From: Fluviicola sp.
GTDB taxonomy: Bacteria > Bacteroidota > Bacteroidia > Flavobacteriales_D > Crocinitomicaceae
DNA length: 11,829 nt
Direction: 5' to 3'
Assembly: GCF_030151805.1 (NCBI RefSeq)
Contig: NZ_JASLCN010000056.1
Location: 1 to 11,829 of the forward strand
Of the stretch, positions 1 to 7,584 are shown piece after piece (position 1 is the stretch's first letter; every line of letters begins with the position of its first letter). The translations under genes were made by a program, and so were the position numbers. The notes under the pieces are model-generated. The model made no database searches and was not told the DNA's origin. It saw nothing but the letters and a program-made list of their open reading frames with translations.

Positions 1-84
1 ATTCAGTCTTCAAAAGCTGACGCTTATCCTTCATCACTTCCGCACTGACGTTTGTCGTGATTCAGTCTTCAAAAGCTGACGCTT
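1..84. repeat. 25-base direct repeat at the window's left edge
   Basis: Bases 1-25 recur exactly at 60-84 (begins ATTCAGTCTTCAAAAGCTGA, ends CGCTT), a period of 59. A related 9-mer, CTGACGTTT, at 45-53 resembles CTGACGCTT found in both copies (17-25, 76-84). The left copy may extend beyond the window. On the + strand the frame starting at base 1 stays open to a TGA at 46-48, so this could be the tail of an upstream gene; on the - strand an ATG at 34-32 opens a frame leaving the window. Neither can be confirmed. The second copy ends just before the aminopeptidase gene's possible promoter. Confidence 0.75.
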
Positions 85-89
85 TTTCT

Positions 90-97
90 TATCTTTA
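90..97 (+). promoter_or_regulatory. Possible -7 element upstream of the aminopeptidase
   Basis: TATCTTTA differs by one base from the Bacteroidota -7 consensus TAnnTTTG and lies 22 bases before the ATG at 120. No clear TTG is seen at the expected -33 distance, so this is a weak call. Confidence 0.3.
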
Positions 98-119
98 CGA
101 CTCACATAATTCGATCCAT

Positions 120-1517
120 ATGAATTTTAATACATCCGCTGTGTTCGACCAGCAAGAAGGCCTCGTTGTCCTTGTTGGGAAAAAAATGGAAACACAAACA
201 AAACTTCCGAAAGTAGTTTCCGAAGAATTGGAATTATTTCACAAAAACGAAGATGCTCAGTTTCTTCATTTACCCCTGAAAGGAAAACACTTTGTGTTTA
301 TCAAAGACCAGGCAAGCGATGAAAAACAACGCGTAATGGGAAACAAGCTCCGTGGAGTTTTACCCAAAGAAGTAAAAAGCATTTTTATCGACGGTGGGAA
401 GTCAAACAGCTTACTGACAGCAGAAGGTTTTGCACTTTCCTGTTATCAGTACCTGAGATACCGGAAAGAAGCTGCGAAAGAAAAATTTGCCCTGGAAACC
501 ATTGATTTTTCAGCAAAAATCACCGCAGCTGCCATTTCGGAACTTTCCGCAACGTTGAAAGCTGTATTCTGGGCGCGTGACCTGGTAAACGAACCTGTTT
601 CCGGATTGAATGCCACGCAATTGGCAGAATCCATTGAAGAAAAAGGAAAAGAAGCTTCATTTTCCGTAACCATATTGGAAAAATCCAAAATTGAAGCATT
701 GAAAATGGGAGGTTTACTCGCTGTAAACAAAGGTTCGGTAGATCCGCCCACTTTCACCATTATTGAATACAAACCGAAAAAACCAAGCAATAAAAAACCA
801 ATCGTCCTGGTAGGAAAAGGAGTTGTTTACGATACCGGAGGTTTGAGTTTAAAACCAACTGCCGGTTCAATGGATTCTATGAAATCTGATATGGCAGGAG
901 CAGCTTGTATGGCAGGAACAATCTACGCTGCTGCAATGATGGAATTGCCAGTTCATCTGATCGGGTTGATTCCCGCAACGGATAACCGTCCGGGATTGAA
1001 TGCATACGCACCGGGCGACATCATCACGATGTATGACGGAACAACCGTAGAAGTTTTGAATACCGACGCTGAAGGACGCATGATCTTAGCGGATGCATTG
1101 GCATATGCCGACAAATACAAACCGGAATTGGTGATCGACGCAGCAACTTTAACCGGAGCAGCTGTGCGCGCAATTGGTTCAAGGGCATCCATCATTATGG
1201 GAAATGCCGACAAAAAATATTTCAATCAGTTGAACGAAGCAGGAATGGAAACACACGAACGTGTGGTTGAGTTTCCATTCTGGGACGACTATTATGACGA
1301 AATGAAATCCAAAATTGCAGATCTGAACAACATCGGAAGCGGTTATGCCGGAATGATTACAGCCGGGAAATTCCTGGAGCATTTCGTGAAAGCGCCTTAC
1401 ATCCATATGGATATTGCCGGACCGGCATTTTTAGACAAACCTCAGGATTACAAAGGTTTTGGAGGAACAGGTACCGGAATCCGCTTATTGATCAACTTCT
1501 TAAAACGACTTTCATAA
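120..1517 (+). CDS. Leucyl aminopeptidase, M17 family
   Basis: A cytosolic two-metal exopeptidase that removes N-terminal residues (often Leu) from peptides. The 465-residue product has a divergent N-terminal domain (about 1-140) and the conserved M17 catalytic domain (about 150-460). Visible catalytic features are VGKG (K233), YDTGG (D238), SLKP (K245), MKSDMAGA (D257) and the family signature NTDAEGR (D316, E318, R320). These match the metal ligands and the catalytic Lys/Arg of characterised M17 enzymes. I chose ATG 120. An in-frame GTG at 57 would add 21 residues, but these come from the direct repeat and the likely promoter, and the homologous part begins after ATG 120. The stop is one base before pdxA, so the two are probably co-transcribed. 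Whether it is PepA-like or another M17 subtype cannot be told. Confidence 0.93.
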   Translation: MNFNTSAVFDQQEGLVVLVGKKMETQTKLPKVVSEELELFHKNEDAQFLHLPLKGKHFVFIKDQASDEKQRVMGNKLRGVLPKEVKSIFIDGGKSNSLLTAEGFALSCYQYLRYRKEAAKEKFALETIDFSAKITAAAISELSATLKAVFWARDLVNEPVSGLNATQLAESIEEKGKEASFSVTILEKSKIEALKMGGLLAVNKGSVDPPTFTIIEYKPKKPSNKKPIVLVGKGVVYDTGGLSLKPTAGSMDSMKSDMAGAACMAGTIYAAAMMELPVHLIGLIPATDNRPGLNAYAPGDIITMYDGTTVEVLNTDAEGRMILADALAYADKYKPELVIDAATLTGAAVRAIGSRASIIMGNADKKYFNQLNEAGMETHERVVEFPFWDDYYDEMKSKIADLNNIGSGYAGMITAGKFLEHFVKAPYIHMDIAGPAFLDKPQDYKGFGGTGTGIRLLINFLKRLS

Positions 1518-1518
1518 G

Positions 1519-2637
1519 ATGGAAAAAGAGAAAGAAAAAATCAAGGAAGAAGGTCGCGCAATTCCCATTCGCGTAGGAATTTCCATTGGAGACATCAACG
1601 GAATCGGACCGGAAGTAGTGATCAAATCATTGGCGGATAATCGCTTATTATTGGATTGCACACCGATTATTTATGCATCTTCCAAAACAATCTCCTTTCA
1701 CAAGAAAGCACTCAACGAGCCGGAATTCAATTATCAAACCTGCAAATCGGCAACCGAAGCGGTTAACCGCAAGATCAATATTGTCAATGTATGGAATGAA
1801 GAAGTTCAGTTTGACTTAGGAAAAGGAACGGAAACCAGCGGAAAATATGCATTCCTTTCCCTGGAGCGTGCAACAGAAGATTTGGCCTCCGGAAAAATCG
1901 ACATCCTGGTCACAGCACCGATCTCAAAAGAAGCAATCGGAAAAGCGGGATTCCAGTTTCCGGGACATACCGAATATTTGGCTCATTTAGCAGGCAAGGA
2001 AGAAGCTTTGATGATGATGGTGAGCGGATCGCTTCGCGTGGCCCTGGTAACGACTCATTTGCCCTTAAAAGACGTCTCAGGAGCATTAACGCGTGAGAAA
2101 ATTCTTGCGAAGATTAAAGAACTGGACAGCAGCCTGAAAAAAGACTTCGGAATTCAACGTCCGAAAATTGCCGTTTTCGGTTTAAATCCGCACGCAAGTG
2201 AAAACGGAAAAATGGGCAATGAAGAGGCTGAAACGATTACTCCGGCAATTAATCTTGCCAAGAATGAAGATATTTTTGCATTCGGTCCTTTCCCGGCCGA
2301 CGGGTTTTTCGGCAGCCCGATGCGCGGTCAGTATGACGCTGTTTTAGCGATGTATCACGACCAGGGATTGGCGGCATTTAAAGCACTCGCTTTTGAAGAC
2401 GGAGTGAATTATACGGCCGGACTTCCGATTGTGAGAACTTCACCCGATCACGGAACCGCATTTGACATTGCAGGGAAAAACGAAGCGAATTCTCAATCCA
2501 TGAGAAGTGCGATTTACCTGGCAATGGATATTTTCAAAACACGTAAGTTTTTAAAAGATGCCGGCGCAAATCCATTGCAAATTCAGGAGTCTGCCCACCA
2601 CCGTAAAAAAGGAGACAGACAACATGAAATTGAGTAG
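1519..2637 (+). CDS. pdxA: 4-hydroxythreonine-4-phosphate dehydrogenase
   Basis: NAD-dependent enzyme of DXP-dependent pyridoxal 5'-phosphate synthesis. It oxidises 4-phosphohydroxy-L-threonine to a product that decarboxylates and is condensed with deoxyxylulose phosphate by PdxJ. The 372-residue protein begins with a charged Lys/Glu-rich leader (1-14), then the N-terminal signature GDINGIGPE (24-32). FPGHTE (147-152) is substrate-site sequence. Three His in family contexts fit the metal ligands: H180 (TTHLPL), H225 (GLNPHAS) and H280 (YHDQG); RTSPDHGTAFDIAG (306-319) follows. The ATG is one base after the aminopeptidase stop, indicating tight coupling. The GLNPHA loop reads ASENGKMG rather than the commoner AGEGGxxG, a modest variation. 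The C-terminal tail (about 356-372) is highly charged and likely flexible. Identification is firm. Confidence 0.95.
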   Translation: MEKEKEKIKEEGRAIPIRVGISIGDINGIGPEVVIKSLADNRLLLDCTPIIYASSKTISFHKKALNEPEFNYQTCKSATEAVNRKINIVNVWNEEVQFDLGKGTETSGKYAFLSLERATEDLASGKIDILVTAPISKEAIGKAGFQFPGHTEYLAHLAGKEEALMMMVSGSLRVALVTTHLPLKDVSGALTREKILAKIKELDSSLKKDFGIQRPKIAVFGLNPHASENGKMGNEEAETITPAINLAKNEDIFAFGPFPADGFFGSPMRGQYDAVLAMYHDQGLAAFKALAFEDGVNYTAGLPIVRTSPDHGTAFDIAGKNEANSQSMRSAIYLAMDIFKTRKFLKDAGANPLQIQESAHHRKKGDRQHEIE

Positions 2638-2750
2638 AAAAGCTGATTTTCGACGATGTCAAACATCAGTATAGGAATAAAATACAACATGAAAAAATAA
2701 AATTTAGATGAATTTAAATGGTTTATGAACATCTATTCGTTTATTTTTTC

Positions 2751-2758
2751 TACCTTTG
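2751..2758 (+). promoter_or_regulatory. Consensus -7 element of the DUF177-to-accC operon
   Basis: TACCTTTG is an exact match to the Bacteroidota TAnnTTTG. It lies 18 bases before the GTG start at 2777, giving a short leader. A -33 TTTG at the usual spacing is not evident; the nearest TTTA (2722-2725) is 25 bases away. The -7 element also helps fix the downstream start, because the TTG of a longer frame (2756-2758) lies inside it. Confidence 0.6.
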
Positions 2759-2776
2759 CCCTCCAATTTTTGTGTA

Positions 2777-3406
2777 GTGAAGAAATCTTCGAATGAGTTC
2801 GTAATCCAATTTATCGGGTTGAAAATAGGGACACATCGCTATGAGTTCGACATTCACAAATCGTTCTTTGAAGGTGTTGAAAACACGCTGATTGATGATG
2901 CAAATGTTCACGTAGAACTTGCATTTGAAAAGAAGGAAACAATGATGATTGCGGAATTTTCGCTTTCAGGAACTGTAGACACTCCGTGTGATCGTTGTAA
3001 CGATCCGATGGAAGTCCGGATTCATGGCGACTACCGCATTGTTTATAAATTTGGAACGGAAGTTTCGGAAGACGAGAATTTAGTGATTCTTCACCCTGAA
3101 ACTTTTGAACTGGATGTTTCAGCACCGATTTATGAGTTATTGGTTATTTCATTACCGGCCCGAAGAATTCATCCGGAAGGAGCATGCAACGAAGAAGTAA
3201 TGGATTTGTATAACAAGTACATTGTGAATGCAAACGAACCCGATAACGACGAATGGGACGATGAGGAAGATTGGGAAGACGATGAGGACAGTGACGGAGA
3301 CTGGGAAGATGACGAAGAAGGAGGTGATGATGACGATTCAGATCCGGACGACGACAACGACAAACCCATAGATCCAAGATGGTCTGCATTAAAAAATTTG
3401 AATTAA
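2777..3406 (+). CDS. DUF177 / YceD-family protein with very acidic insert
   Basis: Member of the YceD/DUF177 family, whose genes sit beside rpmF across bacteria and which has been linked to 23S rRNA accumulation; the molecular role here is inferred. The 209-residue product starts at GTG 2777. That choice is supported by the promoter overlapping the longer frame and by the family-like opening FVIQFIGLKIGTHRYEF (8-24). Conserved features are C71-x2-C74 (PCDRC), H132 and C137 (HPEGACN), and the C-terminal DPRWSALKNL (199-208). Between C137 and DPRW lies a strongly acidic stretch, about residues 154-196, where roughly 30 of 43 residues are Asp or Glu. It is probably disordered and longer than a typical linker as I know the family. 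rpmF follows after 22 bases. Confidence 0.9.
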   Translation: MKKSSNEFVIQFIGLKIGTHRYEFDIHKSFFEGVENTLIDDANVHVELAFEKKETMMIAEFSLSGTVDTPCDRCNDPMEVRIHGDYRIVYKFGTEVSEDENLVILHPETFELDVSAPIYELLVISLPARRIHPEGACNEEVMDLYNKYIVNANEPDNDEWDDEEDWEDDEDSDGDWEDDEEGGDDDDSDPDDDNDKPIDPRWSALKNLN

Positions 3407-3428
3407 CGATTGAAATAAATAAGTAAAA

Positions 3429-3620
3429 ATGGCACATCCAAAACGCAGAATCTCGACAACACGCCGTGATAAGAGAAGAACTCACGTTAAAGCAATTGCG
3501 AAGAATATTGCAACTTGTCCTACAACCGGGCAACCACATTTGTTCCACCATGCACACTGGCATGAAGGCAAATTGTACTACAAAGGAAGAGTAGTAGCTG
3601 AGAAAGAAGTAGCGATTTAA
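3429..3620 (+). CDS. rpmF: 50S ribosomal protein L32
   Basis: Small basic protein of the large ribosomal subunit, 63 residues, near the family's usual length. It opens MAHPKRRISTTRRDKRRTH, the classical L32 N-terminus. The zinc-ribbon region keeps only C30 (TCPTTGQPH). The other positions where zinc-binding L32 proteins have Cys are Thr or His (H37, H40, H41, H43, H45), so this is a Cys-depleted form that probably does not bind zinc in the standard way, as is common in Bacteroidota. It has an A-rich leader and no Shine-Dalgarno, and sits 22 bases after the DUF177 gene and 26 before plsX. This is a conserved ribosome-to-lipid gene junction found in many phyla. Confidence 0.97.
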   Translation: MAHPKRRISTTRRDKRRTHVKAIAKNIATCPTTGQPHLFHHAHWHEGKLYYKGRVVAEKEVAI

Positions 3621-3646
3621 TTCGCTTTTACTAAACATTCCTCCTG

Positions 3647-4588
3647 ATGAAGATAGGAATTGATATTTTGGGCGGTGATTTTGCACCTGACGCTAACATA
3701 GCCGGTGCTGTACTTGCTAGAAAAGAACTTCCTCAGGATGTGCGTCTCGTGTTGATTGGCGACCAAGATCAAATCTTGAGTGGCCTTAACGCGTTGAATG
3801 AAACTGCGGATGCTTATGACATTGTTCATGCTCCGGATGTCATCACGATGCACGACCATCCCACGCGTGCAATTCCGAACAAACCGCATAGCAGTATCGC
3901 GGTTGGTTTTGACTTGCTTGCCAGGAAGGATATCGATATTTTCGCAAGTACCGGGAATACCGGTGCAATGCTTGTTGGTGCGATCTATAAGATCAACACC
4001 ATAGCAGGAATTATTCGTCCGTGTATTACCTCCGTATTACCAACAGTTGACGGCAAAAACTCCATTCTTTTGGACGTTGGTGCCAATGCTGATTGCAAAC
4101 CTGATGTTCTCTATCAGTTTGCAGTCCTTGGAAGCCTTTACGCTAAAAGTGTTTATGGTGTTGATAAACCAAGAATCGGCTTGTTGAATATCGGAGAAGA
4201 AGAAACCAAAGGAAATTTATTGACGATTGCTGCTCATAAATTAATGGCGGAATCGGATGAAATTAATTTCATTGGAAACATTGAAGGTCGTGATTTATTT
4301 ACAGGTATGGCCGACGTGGTCGTGTGTGACGGATTTACCGGAAATATTGCTTTAAAGCAAGCCGAAGGAATCTATACACTGATGCGTAAAAGAGGCATTC
4401 GTGACGAATATTTCGATCGTTTTAATTACGAAAATTATGGTGGAACTCCTATTTTGGGGGTGAAGGGTAATGTAATTATCGGTCATGGAATATCGAACGA
4501 TAAAGCTGTAAAAAGTATGCTACTACACTCCTACGAGGTAGCCAAATCAGATCTTACACAAAACATTAACGAAGCTTTTAATCAATAA
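3647..4588 (+). CDS. plsX: Phosphate acyltransferase PlsX
   Basis: Peripheral membrane enzyme that converts acyl-ACP plus phosphate to acyl-phosphate, the donor used by PlsY to acylate glycerol-3-phosphate. The 313-residue product opens with the family signature MKIGIDILGGDFAP (1-14). Other PlsX-typical stretches are KPHSSIAVG (79-87), ASTGNTGAML (100-109), LLDVGANADCKP (141-152), GLLNIGEEETKGN (178-190), FIGNIEGRDLF (208-218), VVVCDGFTGNIALK (224-237) and GVKGNVIIGHG (271-281). The length is close to the family norm. The stop is one base before the fabH ATG, so the two are very likely translated together, as in many bacteria. No unusual residues were noticed. Confidence 0.97.
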   Translation: MKIGIDILGGDFAPDANIAGAVLARKELPQDVRLVLIGDQDQILSGLNALNETADAYDIVHAPDVITMHDHPTRAIPNKPHSSIAVGFDLLARKDIDIFASTGNTGAMLVGAIYKINTIAGIIRPCITSVLPTVDGKNSILLDVGANADCKPDVLYQFAVLGSLYAKSVYGVDKPRIGLLNIGEEETKGNLLTIAAHKLMAESDEINFIGNIEGRDLFTGMADVVVCDGFTGNIALKQAEGIYTLMRKRGIRDEYFDRFNYENYGGTPILGVKGNVIIGHGISNDKAVKSMLLHSYEVAKSDLTQNINEAFNQ

Positions 4589-4589
4589 A

Positions 4590-5579
4590 ATGAGTAAAAT
4601 CACTGCAGCGATAACAGGCATTTGTGGCTATCTTCCGGAGGAAGTGGTAACAAATGACGACTTAGCTAAAATTGTTGATACTTCCGACGAATGGATCACA
4701 TCAAGAACCGGAATTAAAGAGCGACGCATCCTTCGTGAAGGCGCTTGTTCAGATATCGCTGCTGCTGCAGTGAAGGGACTTTTGGAGAAAACCAACACCG
4801 ATCCTTTGGATGTCGAGTTGGTTATTTTGGCTACAGTCACTCCTGATTATCCTTTCCCTTCAACAGCCAATGTTGTTTGCGACAAGCTGGGGCTTAAAAA
4901 TGCATGGGGTTACGATTTGATCGCAGCATGCTCCGGATTCATTTACGGATTACAAACAGGTGCGGGATTCATCGAATCCGGAAAGCACAAAAAAGTAATC
5001 GTGATCGGTGTCGACAAAATGAGTGCTATCCTGGATTACGAGGATCGCACAACTTGCGTTATTTTCGGCGACGGTGGTGGTGCTGTTTTATTGGAACCAA
5101 ATACGGAAGGCTTAGGAATTCAGGATGCTATTCTGCGCTCCGATGGTGCCGGAAGACAATATTTGTATCAACCTGCAGGAGGTTCTGTAAATCCTCCTAC
5201 TCATGAAACGGTTGATCAGCGCCTGCACTTTGTAAAACAAGAAGGAAAGCAAGTATTTAAATTTGCCGTAACGAATATGGCTGAAGTTTCTGCTGAAATT
5301 ATGGAACGAAACAATCTGACTCCGAATGATGTGGATTGGTTGGTACCTCATCAGGCAAATCTTCGGATCATTGATGCAACAGCAGACCGAATGGGTGTTC
5401 CGAAAGAAAAAGTAATGATCAACATTCAACGTTACGGAAACACAACTGCCGGTACATTACCGCTTTGTTTGTGGGATTGGGAAAAACAATTGAAAAAAGG
5501 TGACAACCTGATTTTATCTGCCTTCGGAGGCGGGTTTACCTGGGGAGCTATCTATTTGAAATGGGCTTATAACTCTTAA
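4590..5579 (+). CDS. fabH: Beta-ketoacyl-ACP synthase III (KAS III)
   Basis: Starts fatty-acid chains by condensing an acyl-CoA primer with malonyl-ACP in the cytosol. The 329-residue protein has the thiolase-fold layout and a complete Cys-His-Asn triad: C114 in AACSGF, H254 in VPHQANLRI and N284 in YGNTTAGT. SDEWITSRTGIKERR (32-46) and the C-terminal LSAFGGGFTWGA (309-320) are also diagnostic. Bacteroidota FabH may prefer branched primers, since iso fatty acids are typical of the phylum, but the sequence alone does not show this. It follows plsX by one base and is 38 bases before accB. The ATG choice is supported by this spacing and by the conserved N-terminus. Confidence 0.97.
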   Translation: MSKITAAITGICGYLPEEVVTNDDLAKIVDTSDEWITSRTGIKERRILREGACSDIAAAAVKGLLEKTNTDPLDVELVILATVTPDYPFPSTANVVCDKLGLKNAWGYDLIAACSGFIYGLQTGAGFIESGKHKKVIVIGVDKMSAILDYEDRTTCVIFGDGGGAVLLEPNTEGLGIQDAILRSDGAGRQYLYQPAGGSVNPPTHETVDQRLHFVKQEGKQVFKFAVTNMAEVSAEIMERNNLTPNDVDWLVPHQANLRIIDATADRMGVPKEKVMINIQRYGNTTAGTLPLCLWDWEKQLKKGDNLILSAFGGGFTWGAIYLKWAYNS

Positions 5580-5617
5580 ATAATAATCGAAAAAACAACT
5601 TTATAAATTATACTGAT

Positions 5618-6109
5618 ATGAATCTGAACGAAATCCAAGACTTAATTAAGTTTGTAGCAAAATCAGGTGTTACGGAAGTAGAAATTGAGCAAAAAGACTT
5701 TAAAATCACGATTAAATCCGAGAGTAAAAAATCTGATTCTCCAATCATCGTTCAAGCAGCAGCTCCGGTTGTTCCGCAAATGGTAGCAGCTCCTGCTCAA
5801 GCGGCGGCGGCTCCTGCACAAGTTGCAGCTCCTGCAGTAACTGAATCTGCTCCAGCTGAGGATTCGAAACTTATTACTGTAAAATCTCCGATGATCGGTA
5901 CTTTCTACCGTTCTTCAGGTCCGGATAAAGATCCTTTCGTAAGCGTTGGTCAGTCGATCAACAAAGGGGAAACTGTTTGTATCATCGAAGCAATGAAATT
6001 GTTCAATGAAATCGAAGCAGAATTTTCAGGGAAAATCGTGAAAGTGTTGGTTGACGACGCTACACCAGTTGAATACGATCAACCATTATTCCTGGTAGAT
6101 CCTGCTTAA
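5618..6109 (+). CDS. accB: Biotin carboxyl carrier protein of acetyl-CoA carboxylase
   Basis: Carries biotin between biotin carboxylase and carboxyltransferase in acetyl-CoA carboxylase. The 163-residue protein has a short N-terminal domain (1-40, opening MNLNEIQDLIKFVAKSG), a flexible Ala/Pro-rich linker (about 47-80, with APAQAAAAPAQVAAPA), and a C-terminal biotinyl domain (about 84-163). The biotin attachment motif is EAMK, with K127 as the acceptor lysine, followed by LFNEIEAE. The PMIGTFYRSSGPDKDPFV segment (91-108) is characteristic of acetyl-CoA carboxylase BCCP, including the thumb region, and separates it from other biotinyl proteins. The neighbour accC lies 52 bases downstream, beyond a small hairpin. 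Confidence 0.97.
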   Translation: MNLNEIQDLIKFVAKSGVTEVEIEQKDFKITIKSESKKSDSPIIVQAAAPVVPQMVAAPAQAAAAPAQVAAPAVTESAPAEDSKLITVKSPMIGTFYRSSGPDKDPFVSVGQSINKGETVCIIEAMKLFNEIEAEFSGKIVKVLVDDATPVEYDQPLFLVDPA

Positions 6110-6115
6110 TTGACA

Positions 6116-6137
6116 GTTGTTTCTAAAATAGAACAAC
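6116..6137 (+). other. Intergenic hairpin between accB and accC
   Basis: GTTGTT (6116-6121), a bulged T (6122) and CTA (6123-6125) pair with TAG (6129-6131) and AACAAC (6132-6137) around a three-base AAA loop. That gives nine base pairs with one bulge, AT-rich. No T-run follows, so it is not a clear terminator. It could affect mRNA stability or the accB:accC ratio; this is inference only. Confidence 0.4.
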
Positions 6138-6161
6138 CAGTTACTCATTAAACACGATTTT

Positions 6162-7496
6162 ATGTTCAAAAAAATACTCATTGCCAACCGTGGCGAAATT
6201 GCTTTGCGTGTCATTCGTACATGTAAAGAAATGGGAATCAAAACGGTAGCAGTATATTCTACTGCGGATAAAGAAAGTTTACCGGTGCGTTTTGCTGATG
6301 AAGCAGTTTGTATCGGACCTCCTGCCAGTAATAAATCTTATTTGTCAATCGCAAATATTATTGCAGCAGCAGAAATCACGAACGCCGACGCAATTCACCC
6401 GGGATACGGATTCTTGTCTGAGAATGAAAAATTCTCGCGTGTTTGTCAGGAACACGGCATCAAGTTTATCGGAGCTTTGCCGGAGCAAATTGCAGGAATG
6501 GGTGATAAAGCAACTGCAAAAGCAACCATGATTGCAGCAGGTGTTCCATGTATTCCGGGATCCAAAGGATTGTTGGCAGATTTGGATGACGCACGTAAAA
6601 CTGCAGTTGAAATCAAATATCCTGTCATCCTGAAAGCTACCGCAGGTGGTGGTGGAAAAGGAATGCGTATCGTTTGGAATGAAGAAGAATTGGAACCAGC
6701 TTGGGATTCAGCTCGTCAGGAAGCAGCTGCGGCATTCGGAAATGACGGAATCTATATGGAGAAATTCATTGAAGAGCCACGTCACATCGAAATTCAGGTT
6801 GCTGGTGACCAATACGGAAACGTATGTCACTTATCTGAGCGTGATTGTTCCATCCAACGTCGTCACCAAAAATTAGTGGAAGAAACTCCATCTCCATTCA
6901 TGACGGACGAATTACGTGAGAGAATGGGTCAGGCTGCTATTAAAGCTGCGAAGGCTGTAAATTACGAGGGTGTTGGAACAGTAGAATTTTTGGTTGACAA
7001 GAACCGCGATTTCTACTTCATGGAAATGAATACACGTATCCAGGTGGAGCATACCATTACGGAAGAAGTAATCAATTACGATTTGATCAAAGAACAAATC
7101 AAAATTGCTGCCGGAGAGAAAATTTCAGGTAAAAATTACTATCCACAAATGCACGCAATCCAATGTCGTATCAACGCAGAAGATCCATATGCTGATTTCC
7201 GTCCGTCTCCGGGGAAAATCACCAGCTACCATTCACCGGGAGGACATGGTGTAAGAATTGATACACATGCTTACGCCGGTTACACGATTCCACCGAATTA
7301 TGACTCCATGATCGGAAAATTGATTGTAGTTGCTCAAACACGTGAGGAAGCCATTCTGAAAATGAAACGTGCTTTGGATGAATACATCATCGAAGGAATC
7401 AAAACTACCATTCCATTCCACCAAAAACTAATGGAAGATCCTCAATTCAACGAAGGAAATTTCACTACCAAGTTTATGGAAACGTTTGAGTTTTAA
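6162..7496 (+). CDS. accC: Biotin carboxylase subunit of acetyl-CoA carboxylase
   Basis: ATP-grasp enzyme that carboxylates the biotin on AccB using bicarbonate and ATP. The 444-residue product has the N-terminal carboxylase domain (MFKKILIANRGEIALR, 1-16; HPGYGFLSEN, 79-88), the ATP-grasp domain with a glycine-rich loop GGGGKG (162-167), and the C-terminal domain (RINAEDP, 336-342). Positions equivalent to the E. coli catalytic and metal residues are present: K238, E276, E288, N290, R292, Q294 and E296. One oddity is that the strongly conserved VEHPVTE motif here reads VEHTITE, with Thr at 298 where Pro is expected. Length and numbering follow E. coli AccC closely. It is the last gene of the operon, followed by a strong terminator. 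Confidence 0.97.
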   Translation: MFKKILIANRGEIALRVIRTCKEMGIKTVAVYSTADKESLPVRFADEAVCIGPPASNKSYLSIANIIAAAEITNADAIHPGYGFLSENEKFSRVCQEHGIKFIGALPEQIAGMGDKATAKATMIAAGVPCIPGSKGLLADLDDARKTAVEIKYPVILKATAGGGGKGMRIVWNEEELEPAWDSARQEAAAAFGNDGIYMEKFIEEPRHIEIQVAGDQYGNVCHLSERDCSIQRRHQKLVEETPSPFMTDELRERMGQAAIKAAKAVNYEGVGTVEFLVDKNRDFYFMEMNTRIQVEHTITEEVINYDLIKEQIKIAAGEKISGKNYYPQMHAIQCRINAEDPYADFRPSPGKITSYHSPGGHGVRIDTHAYAGYTIPPNYDSMIGKLIVVAQTREEAILKMKRALDEYIIEGIKTTIPFHQKLMEDPQFNEGNFTTKFMETFEF

Positions 7497-7519
7497 AATT
7501 CAACAAGAAATAAAATAAC

Positions 7520-7556
7520 AGAAAGGGACGCGATACATCGTGTCCCTTTCTTCTTC
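7520..7556 (+). terminator. Rho-independent terminator after accC
   Basis: AGAAAGGGAC (7520-7529) pairs with GTCCCTTTCT (7542-7551). The stem can extend inward through a G:T wobble (7530/7541) and CGAT/ATCG (7531-7534/7537-7540). T-rich sequence follows on the + strand. The A-rich left flank means it might also act on - strand transcription. Confidence 0.8.
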
Positions 7557-7584
7557 CATATAAAATTCTTCGGGTAAAAGAGAT

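Noticed and set aside
57..119. GTG start at 57 extending the aminopeptidase by 21 residues
   Set aside because: The extension is encoded by the direct repeat and a likely promoter, and family homology begins after ATG 120.
2622..2672. 16-codon frame MKLSRKADFRRCQTSV overlapping the pdxA end
   Set aside because: Very short, out of frame with pdxA, and with no sign of conservation or a ribosome binding context.
2643..2673. Alternative short hairpins after pdxA (CTGAT/ATCAG and GATGT/ACATC)
   Set aside because: Arms are only five bases, the two are mutually exclusive and no T-run follows; too weak for a terminator or switch.
3169..3369. Reverse-strand open frame very rich in Ser
   Set aside because: It is the antisense image of the Asp/Glu-rich stretch of the DUF177 gene and has no independent support.
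3144..3686. Long reverse-strand frame across the DUF177 tail, rpmF and the plsX start
   Set aside because: It overlaps three firmly identified genes on the other strand and resembles no protein.
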